Below the pieces are notes generated by a model, which did not search any database, was not told the origin of the DNA, and worked only from the letters and a program-made list of their open reading frames with translations. Below, one piece after another: positions 57,962 through 64,000 of a stretch of 64,000 nucleotides of DNA. The translations under genes and the position numbers were made by a program. The DNA is from Verrucomicrobiaceae bacterium. Its GTDB lineage: Bacteria > Verrucomicrobiota > Verrucomicrobiia > Verrucomicrobiales > Verrucomicrobiaceae. Where the stretch lies: NCBI GenBank assembly GCA_016795465.1, contig JAEUHK010000095.1, positions 1-64,000 on the forward strand. Reading direction: 5' to 3'. Position 1 is the stretch's first letter. Every line of letters starts with the position of its first letter.

Positions 57962-59845
57962 TCAATGCCTCGAATGCTCCTCCACCCACCTGATCAGCAG
58001 CGGAAACGCCGGCTCGGGCATCTTGCCGTGATCGAAGCCCCCCAGCTCGTGCAACGTCATGGCTTTGTGACCGGCGAGCATCATCATGCGCCAGAAGTAG
58101 GCGCACTCCTCGTAGCGGCCCATGAGCTCCTTTTCGCGATCGCCGGTGACGAGAAGGACCGACGGCGCGTCTTTGCGGACGTGAAACAACGGCGCGAGGT
58201 CGTCGATGATCGGCTGCGTCTCCTCGATGCCGCGCTCGTCGCGGATGGTGAAGTGCGTGATGACCTGCGGGCTGAGCGGAATGAGTCCCGCGAGGTCGTC
58301 TGCATTGACGCCGTGCTTCGCCAGCCATCGTTTGTCGAGGCCGCACATCAGCGAGAGGTAGGCACCCGCGCTGTGACCGCTGACAAAGACGCGTTTTGGA
58401 TCGCCGCCGAAGTCGCCGATGTGCTTCAAAGTCCACGCGATGGCTGCCGCGGCATCTTCGAGATACACTGGTGACCTCACGCCGGGCGCGAGTCGGTAGT
58501 TCGCCGCCACCACGGCGAGCCCTTGATTCCGCAACGCGAGCGGGATGGATCGCTCGCCCTGCGTCAAACCGCCGCCGTGGAACCAGATGACGGTGGAGAA
58601 GGGCTTCTTCGTGGCCGGCGCGTACACATCGAGCCTGCAACGCTGGTTTTGCGCGGCGCTGATGGCTGGTTCCTCGCGATACAGCAGCTCGGTGGTGAGG
58701 TGGTAGCCGCCATCGATGATTTGTTTGCCGAGTTCGCGGCTCACGCTGGCGAGAATGGTCTCAGCTTCGGTGAACTTCGACGCAAACATCCGCGAGGAGG
58801 CTTCATCGAGCTGCGTGGCATCGCCGCCGCGCTTGCGGAGCTGGTAAAGCATGACCGGCAGGCGCAGATTGGCCGGATTGCCGCAGCGTGGGAGCTTTTC
58901 GAGATGGCGGAAGCCGTTGCTGCGGGTCGGTTCGATCATCGTGCCCTCACCGTAGTCGTTCCAAGTCGCGATCTGGATGAGCGGAGCCATACTCTCGATC
59001 GCTTGAGCGAGGGAATCACTCAATGTGAGTCCCGCACGCGAGGCGATGCTGCCGTAGCTGGCATGCACGCCAGCTTGCTGGTAGATGTCTTTGAAGCCCG
59101 GGAATGCGGAGGCGATGAAGGGCTGCTTCGAAGCATAGACGAGCCCGAGCTCATTCTTCCACTGCTCGGCCGAGAGCGATTTGCCTCCGGTGACCGGCGG
59201 CCACGCGAAAGCACCATCGAGCCCGTTATCCTTCACGAGGTGCGAAAGGCCGAAAACAAGCGGTTTGGAGCTCAAATCGAACTTCCTCTTCAAATGCTGT
59301 GGGCCGAAGACGAGCAGCACCGGACGTCCGTCTTGCCGCTCGTAGCTCGAATCTGCGAAAAAGTGCTCCTCGGCCCATTTCAGGTCCCTTTGAGCCTGTT
59401 TCACATCTTCGCCGTTCTTCAGAGACTTCACTGCCTGATCTTCATAACACACCGCGAAGCTCAAACCGGCCTTCTTGAGCCACGGGATGAACTTCTGCGT
59501 GTTGCGATGATTCATCGCGTAGTCGTTGAGGTCGCTCGTGCCATACCAATCGATCACCACACCATCGAGCCCGGCGATCTTCATCAGCAACGCATGGCAT
59601 TCGAGCGCGTGATCGTCCCCCGAGTCATACAGCCCGATGAGAGGATAGTCGTGCGAGGCAATCTTCCGCTGGTCATCCCACTTCTTCTGCTCCGGATCGA
59701 AGTGATTCATCGTCCAATGCCAGCCCCACGCGCCGCTGACATCCTTCGTGGCAAACCACGACATGTAATGCACGAGCAGCCGCGGCTGCGCCGCGAAGGC
59801 CGAATGCAGCAGGACGAATGAAGAAAAGAGGACAAGAAGGCGCAT
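57962..59845 (-). CDS. Bifunctional GH71/99-like and esterase (alpha/beta hydrolase) protein
   Basis: A 627-residue secreted protein with a signal peptide (MRLLVLFSSFVLLHSAFA). The first half, about residues 20-360, is a TIM barrel of the GH71/GH99-like type (LLVHYMSWFATKDVSGAWGWHW, AGLDGVVIDWYGTSDLNDYA, WNDYGEGTMIEPT). The second half, about 380-627, is a BD-FAE-type alpha/beta hydrolase with oxyanion HGGG, nucleophile GHSAG and C-terminal His in GGFDHGKMPE. The fusion suggests glycan cleavage combined with deacylation. A start at 59863 is possible, but 59845 gives a normal signal peptide. A 140-base gap separates it from the next esterase on the same strand. Confidence 0.87.
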   Translation of the reverse strand: MRLLVLFSSFVLLHSAFAAQPRLLVHYMSWFATKDVSGAWGWHWTMNHFDPEQKKWDDQRKIASHDYPLIGLYDSGDDHALECHALLMKIAGLDGVVIDWYGTSDLNDYAMNHRNTQKFIPWLKKAGLSFAVCYEDQAVKSLKNGEDVKQAQRDLKWAEEHFFADSSYERQDGRPVLLVFGPQHLKRKFDLSSKPLVFGLSHLVKDNGLDGAFAWPPVTGGKSLSAEQWKNELGLVYASKQPFIASAFPGFKDIYQQAGVHASYGSIASRAGLTLSDSLAQAIESMAPLIQIATWNDYGEGTMIEPTRSNGFRHLEKLPRCGNPANLRLPVMLYQLRKRGGDATQLDEASSRMFASKFTEAETILASVSRELGKQIIDGGYHLTTELLYREEPAISAAQNQRCRLDVYAPATKKPFSTVIWFHGGGLTQGERSIPLALRNQGLAVVAANYRLAPGVRSPVYLEDAAAAIAWTLKHIGDFGGDPKRVFVSGHSAGAYLSLMCGLDKRWLAKHGVNADDLAGLIPLSPQVITHFTIRDERGIEETQPIIDDLAPLFHVRKDAPSVLLVTGDREKELMGRYEECAYFWRMMMLAGHKAMTLHELGGFDHGKMPEPAFPLLIRWVEEHSRH

Positions 59846-59884
59846 GCGTGCCGCACTGTGCATGTCAGTGCCCGTGTGGGCAAT

Positions 59885-59989
59885 TCACTTCCCTTCGCTC
59901 AAGAACGCCTCGCCAGTGCCATTGTCCCCGATGAAGATGAGGTTCGGCGGAACCGAAAATGACGAAAGCAGCAGGAGAGGCGGCTTTAT
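59885..59989 (-). pseudogene. Possible remnant of a sulfatase N-terminus
   Basis: Between two esterase genes the minus strand reads, without a normal start codon, a hydrophobic stretch followed by VPPNLIFIGDNGTG and a stop at 59885-59887. This resembles the PNIIFILADDxG opening of sulfatases. Only about 34 residues are present, so it may be a decayed fragment or chance. Confidence 0.35.
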
Positions 59990-60822
59990 GAGCGTGGGGT
60001 GACCTCGTTGAGGAACTTCCAAAGCTCGAGCGTCGGTGGATCGTCCGTGCCGCCGAGGTCGGTGCTGATGGTGCCGTGCGTTTTGCCTTCCGCGGCCACC
60101 ACGCGCGCCGCGATGCTTGCTTCAGCAAGTTTGCCTGCGAGCCAGTGTGCTTGAGCCTTCGTGTCTTCGCGAGAAGCGACATGCAGGATGAGGAAGGGCG
60201 GAATGTGTTTGTCCTTGGCGATGTGAAACGCAGGCGACAACTCGCGCTGCGAGGCCTCGTCTTTGCCGAAGACGGTCTTGAAGGTGCTCGAGATGCCGTC
60301 ATCGACATCCTGGATGCGCTTTGGGATGTCGTAGGCGGACACATCGAGCGGCACGCAGCCTTTGAGGCAGTTCATCGGCACACCCGCGGCCTTCAGATAG
60401 CGATCATCGGTGCAGAGCAACGCCGCAAGATGCGCCCCCGCCGAGTGGCCCATCACCACGATGCGCTCGGAGTCGCCGCGATGCTCCGCCACATGTTCCC
60501 GCACCCAGCGCATGCCTTTGGCGAGATCGCCCATCATGTCCTTCACCGTCACCGCGGGCATGAAGCGGTAGTTCAGCGACACGAGAACGAATCCCTTCTC
60601 CACCAAGGCCTTCGGCTTCTTTTGCAGCGAACCCTTGTCACCTGCCTTCCACCCTCCGCCATGAATCCACACGATCACCGGATGCTTTTCACCTTGGGCG
60701 GGAGCATGCACGTCGAGCGATTGGAGTTTATCCTTCGCATCCGTGTAAAACACATCCCGAGTCACCACCGGCTCGGCAGCGAAAGTGGAAACGGCAAAGA
60801 GAAGGGCCAGAAAGAAGCGCAT
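59986..60822 (-). CDS. Secreted alpha/beta hydrolase, BD-FAE-like esterase
   Basis: A 278-residue exported esterase with a signal peptide (MRFFLALLFAVSTFAAEP). The oxyanion motif is VIVWIHGGGWKAGDKGS and the nucleophile GHSAG lies in VVMGHSAGAHLAALL, with an acidic residue and His (GKTHGTIS) near the end. It belongs to the BD-FAE (bifunctional feruloyl/acetyl xylan esterase) type, which removes acyl groups from plant or algal glycans. Start 60822 gives the signal peptide; the longer frame to 60894 adds 24 residues without signal features. A divergent hydrolase gene begins at 60954, leaving a 131-base promoter region with no clear motif. Confidence 0.86.
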   Translation of the reverse strand: MRFFLALLFAVSTFAAEPVVTRDVFYTDAKDKLQSLDVHAPAQGEKHPVIVWIHGGGWKAGDKGSLQKKPKALVEKGFVLVSLNYRFMPAVTVKDMMGDLAKGMRWVREHVAEHRGDSERIVVMGHSAGAHLAALLCTDDRYLKAAGVPMNCLKGCVPLDVSAYDIPKRIQDVDDGISSTFKTVFGKDEASQRELSPAFHIAKDKHIPPFLILHVASREDTKAQAHWLAGKLAEASIAARVVAAEGKTHGTISTDLGGTDDPPTLELWKFLNEVTPRS

Positions 60823-60953
60823 GAGGCCGCTGAAACGCAGTGAGTGCGATAAACTGTCATGAATGACCTCGCGAAGGTGTTTCATCCCCGGCAAAGCCCA
60901 AAAAACGATGTGGCTGAAGGCTTTGAAGTTCGCAGGCGTTTCTCATCCATCTC

Positions 60954-62384
60954 ATGAAACGACTTGCTGCCCTCCTTTTCCTTTGCCTCGCCCCCGCTTG
61001 CCTCGCCGACATCACGATTGGCCGCTACGACATGGCCTCGGTGCGTGATGCCTCCACGCTCGAGACACGCGTCATTGAAGACTGGAAGCCCTTGGTCAAA
61101 GACCCGACGCTGCGCGGCAAGGTCGTCGAGATCACCGTGTGCGAATGGTGGCCCGGGCAGAAGGTGCGCCTGCCCGTGGCGATGGTCGCGCCCGTCGGCA
61201 AAGCTTGCACGCATGTGGTAATCGAGAACATGGGGCTTCAGCCCAAGGTGCCCGCGCTTGCCGGCTCCAAGCTGCGATTGCTGAAGGAACACGGCGTGGG
61301 CCTCGTCTTCATCGGCATGGTGCCGATCACCGACATGGAGCCCGTGGGCAAACTGCATTTGCTGATGGAAGAGCATTTCATGCAGACCAAAGACGGCCGT
61401 TACACGCCCGCATGGATCTGGGGACTGAGCGACATGCGTGCGCTCACGGCCGCCATCGCCGAGAAAGACGTGTTTCAGCCCGTCAAAGTGCTCACCACCG
61501 GAGGCTCGAAGCGCGGGGTGGGCGCCGCGGCCTCCTGCATCGCCGATTCACGCATCACGGCCATGATGCCGGTCGTCGCCCCGATCATAGACAGCCCAGG
61601 AGGCCCGTATGTCGAAGGCACGCTCGATCCCAAGATCACGCGCATGAACGAGGAATTCCTCGCGCAGATGACCTCCGAGGTCGGCCGCAAGGCGATGCTC
61701 GTGCGTCAGAAGGCACGCTCCGATGAACGTCTCACGCTGGCCGGTGTGAAGGCCGCTGGCTGGTCCGATGCTGAAATCACCGCCGCGAGCAGCCTCGCGT
61801 GGGAACCCTGCCGCACGACGAACTATCTCGATGCGCTGCAAAAACGCGGTGTGGAGATTCTTTACTGCCAGGGGTCCAACGACAACGTCAGTCCTGGCCT
61901 CGTCGAACTCGGCGAGAAGTTCCCACAGCTCCCGGTTTACATCATGCCCGGCGGTCAGCACGGTGGTGCGAAGGAGGCAGGCTTCAACAAGCCTGTCGCG
62001 TCGCAGCCGGATGTGGACGAAAACCTCTACGCCTTCGCCACGCACCACTTCTTCGGCACACGTCGCCTGATCGCGCCGCCGAAGCTCGAAACGAAGTGGG
62101 ACAAGGCCTCCGGCCGAGTCTCCATCCGCGTCACCTTTCCTGACGGAGCCGAACCTCAAAGCAACGAGGTCTTCTGGTCCACGAACCGGCACCCGGACTA
62201 CACGATGCTCATGGAGTTCGATGCCTGGCAATCCGCACCACTGAGCCGGACAGGAGCCGCGACCTTTGAAGGCGAGGCACCAGTGCAAGCTGGTGCTTCC
62301 ACTCTCGACGTGATCACCGTTCATCGTCATCAAGAAGCCGGAACGACGCTGACTATCTCCAGCCCCGAGTTGCGGCTGCGTTGA
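60954..62384 (+). CDS. PhoPQ-activated pathogenicity-related (PqaA-like) alpha/beta hydrolase
   Basis: A 476-residue secreted protein (MKRLAALLFLCLAPACLA). The nucleophile motif GGSKRG is in VLTTGGSKRGVGAAAS, as in the PhoPQ-related/PqaA family. Other family features are WWPGQKVRLPVAMVAP, YCQGSNDNVSPGL and MPGGQHGGAKEAG, the last probably holding the catalytic His. The family is a hydrolase group of uncertain substrate, found next to sulfatases and esterases in PVC genomes. Its stop codon (62382-62384) directly abuts the stop of the convergent sulfatase gene, leaving no intergenic base and no terminator. Confidence 0.82.
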   Translation: MKRLAALLFLCLAPACLADITIGRYDMASVRDASTLETRVIEDWKPLVKDPTLRGKVVEITVCEWWPGQKVRLPVAMVAPVGKACTHVVIENMGLQPKVPALAGSKLRLLKEHGVGLVFIGMVPITDMEPVGKLHLLMEEHFMQTKDGRYTPAWIWGLSDMRALTAAIAEKDVFQPVKVLTTGGSKRGVGAAASCIADSRITAMMPVVAPIIDSPGGPYVEGTLDPKITRMNEEFLAQMTSEVGRKAMLVRQKARSDERLTLAGVKAAGWSDAEITAASSLAWEPCRTTNYLDALQKRGVEILYCQGSNDNVSPGLVELGEKFPQLPVYIMPGGQHGGAKEAGFNKPVASQPDVDENLYAFATHHFFGTRRLIAPPKLETKWDKASGRVSIRVTFPDGAEPQSNEVFWSTNRHPDYTMLMEFDAWQSAPLSRTGAATFEGEAPVQAGASTLDVITVHRHQEAGTTLTISSPELRLR

Positions 62385-64000
62385 TCACTTGGCTTTCGGC
62401 GCTTTGCCACTGCTGATGAACTCATCACGCGTGACGAAGCCGTCCTTGTCGCCATCCAGCTTCACAAAGCGTGCCTTCGCCTCGGCTTTGTCGCCACCCT
62501 GGCCGGCGAGGTATTCGGCTTCGGTGAGCTTCGGCTTGCCGGGGTAGAGACGGTCATAGCGTTTGTCGCGGGGCTCGTTCGGGTCGTAGGCCTTGCTTTT
62601 GCTGCCGCCGACGTTCTTGGCGACCTTGCCGCTCTTTGGTGGTTGGAAATCGCTGCCGACAGCGGGAAGGTGTTTTTTCAGCGACTCGATCAAGGCGGCG
62701 TGCTTGGGCTTCGTCGCGAGGTTCACGGTCTCGTTCGGATCATTTTGATGATCGTAGAGCTCGATGAAGCCGATGTCGGCGGCGTTGCGCTTGCGCCAGA
62801 AGGTGCAGCGCCATTGCTCGGTGCGCACGCTGTAGCCCATGAGGCTGCCGCCGTGGTCTTTAGATGATTTGGGATACACGCTGATGGCGGGCTTCTGCAT
62901 CGGCGCGTCGGGATTTTCGAGGTAGGGTTTCAAACTCATGCCGGCGAGGCCTTGCGGCACTTTCAGGCCGCACACGTCGGCGAGCGTGGGATACACATCG
63001 ACAAACTCGACCGGCGCGGCGCAGTGATTGCCGGCAGTGGCGCTTTTTGGCAGCGCGATGAGCAGCGGTGCGCGTGCGGCGATCTCGAAGTTCGTGTGCT
63101 TGTGCCACAGGCCGTGCTCGCCGAGCTGCCAGCCGTGGTCGCCCCACAGCACGATGACGGTGCTGTCGGCGAGGCCTTCCTTGTCGAGCGCGTTGAGCAC
63201 TTTGCCGATCTGCGCGTCGGTGTAGCTGATGCAGGCGTTGTAGCCGTGGCGCAGCGTTTTGGCGAAGTCCTCCGGGATCGGATTTTCCTTCGGCGTGCCG
63301 GGATAGGCATGCAGCTCGCCATTCGTGTGACCGACGAAGTCCGGCGTGCCTTCCGGGTAGGTGACGAAGGCGGGGCCGGGGATCTTTTCGGGATCATGCA
63401 TGTCCCAATACTTCTTCGGTGCGACGAAGGGCAGATGCGGCTTCACAAAGCCCACGCCGAAGAAAAACGGCTTCCCGGCCGCTTTGAGAGCCGCGAGCCG
63501 TTTCACGGCCTCCACCGCCACCGCGCCGTCGGGCAGTTGCTCGTCGTTTTTCGGGCTCACTTCATACGCGGGGCCTTTTTTGGCCGCTTTGCCGCCTTTG
63601 CGTTTGTCACCGCCCTCGATCGGATTCGCGAACTCGCTCGGCACACCTTCAAACTTCGTCACGGTGTGCTTTGTCCAGTCCTGCTCATCCACCTTGACCA
63701 TCTCGCCGCTCGGGAACCAGCGCGGCTCGGTCCACGACGGCCCGTCTTCAAAGCCGTGGTGTTCGATCTTGCCGAGCGCGGAGGTGTGATAGCCGTTTTG
63801 ACGGAAATGCTGCGGCAAGGTCACGCAGTCCGGCTGCGCATCGCGGAAGTGCGTGTCGAGATCCCACACCTTCGTCGTGTCCGGCCGCAAGCCCGTCAGG
63901 ATCGCCGTGCGTGAGGGGCTGCACACCGCCTGGGCGCAGTAAGCTTTGTCGAAAACGATGCCACGCGCCGCGAGTCGGTCGATGTTCGGCGTCTTCGCAT
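62385..64000 (-). CDS. Iduronate-2-sulfatase-like sulfatase, 3' part (start outside window)
   Basis: The frame is open to the right edge, so the N-terminus lies outside the window. The visible start reads KTPNIDRLAARGIVFDKAYC, then the formylglycine motif CSPSRTAILTGLRPDTTKVW, SALGKIEHHG, LWGDHGWQLGEHGLWHKHTNFE and RAPLLIALPKSATAG. These match the iduronate-2-sulfatase (S1_7-like) group. It should remove sulfate from uronic-acid-containing polysaccharides. The C-terminus has an EF-hand-like DGDKDGFVTRDEF, frequent in PVC sulfatases. About 537 residues are visible. Confidence 0.9.
   Translation of the reverse strand, partial: AKTPNIDRLAARGIVFDKAYCAQAVCSPSRTAILTGLRPDTTKVWDLDTHFRDAQPDCVTLPQHFRQNGYHTSALGKIEHHGFEDGPSWTEPRWFPSGEMVKVDEQDWTKHTVTKFEGVPSEFANPIEGGDKRKGGKAAKKGPAYEVSPKNDEQLPDGAVAVEAVKRLAALKAAGKPFFFGVGFVKPHLPFVAPKKYWDMHDPEKIPGPAFVTYPEGTPDFVGHTNGELHAYPGTPKENPIPEDFAKTLRHGYNACISYTDAQIGKVLNALDKEGLADSTVIVLWGDHGWQLGEHGLWHKHTNFEIAARAPLLIALPKSATAGNHCAAPVEFVDVYPTLADVCGLKVPQGLAGMSLKPYLENPDAPMQKPAISVYPKSSKDHGGSLMGYSVRTEQWRCTFWRKRNAADIGFIELYDHQNDPNETVNLATKPKHAALIESLKKHLPAVGSDFQPPKSGKVAKNVGGSKSKAYDPNEPRDKRYDRLYPGKPKLTEAEYLAGQGGDKAEAKARFVKLDGDKDGFVTRDEFISSGKAPKAK

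Overview
This 64 kb window has high G+C and shows the gene content of a Verrucomicrobiota bacterium, probably Verrucomicrobiales near Prosthecobacter or Verrucomicrobium. The marker families are planctomycete-type cytochrome proteins (PSD1/DUF1549-DUF1553, DUF1592), DUF1501 and DUF1552 Tat proteins, a PVC-type heme-binding protein, formylglycine sulfatases, YHYH proteins and very large secreted multidomain proteins. No rRNA, tRNA, CRISPR array or phage was seen. No stretch over 300 bases lacks a gene.

Layout. 1-2508 (+): 3' part of a PVC heme-binding protein, with a terminator hairpin and then a convergent SDR gene. 15453-3372 (-): a tight operon opened by a GntR/FCD repressor with a classical TGGT/ACCA operator, then PSD1, DUF1501, PSD1, DUF1592 and DUF1552. 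24465-15538 (-): a run of YHYH-PEBP protein, sulfatase, calcineurin-like phosphoesterase, TIM-barrel isomerase, GMC oxidoreductase and its Tat partner subunit. 24655-31811 (+): a second GntR-led cassette with its own palindromic operator, PSD1, GH16 glycoside hydrolase and DUF1501, followed by a sialidase-fold protein. 34307-31854 (-): a DUF4838 protein. 45181-34370 (-): a 3,603-residue protein containing, in order, a YHYH domain, a sulfatase and a phosphoesterase. 45295-47465 (+): a divergent CpxR/CpxA-like two-component pair. 47529-49124 (+): an MFS transporter. 52556-49143 (-): malonate uptake and activation (madL, madM, unknown gene, MatB-like ligase). 57904-52572 (-): a YdjY protein and a DUF6288/PA14/LamG protein. 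57962-64000: esterases, a GH99-like/esterase fusion, a PhoPQ-related hydrolase and the 3' part of an iduronate-sulfatase-like gene.

The main observation is that the three activities encoded by consecutive genes at 24465-18985 (YHYH, then sulfatase, then phosphoesterase) occur in the same order inside the single 3,603-residue protein at 45181-34370. Both start codons have an identical 20-base motif at exactly the same distance upstream. At the giant gene this motif lies in the divergent promoter region shared with the two-component system. I infer a co-regulated surface or periplasmic system acting on sulfated, and possibly phosphorylated, extracellular polymer, present in split and fused forms.

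A second theme is in-frame repeat insertion in coding regions: a 25-bp inverted repeat, an inverted pair of heptamer arrays, 36-base arrays of 9-mers, and a twin-hairpin element built on GGGGCATTCCTGCCCC (three copies). Two paralogous PSD1 genes carry different insertions at the same two protein positions. All family assignments come from reading the sequence; no database search was run.
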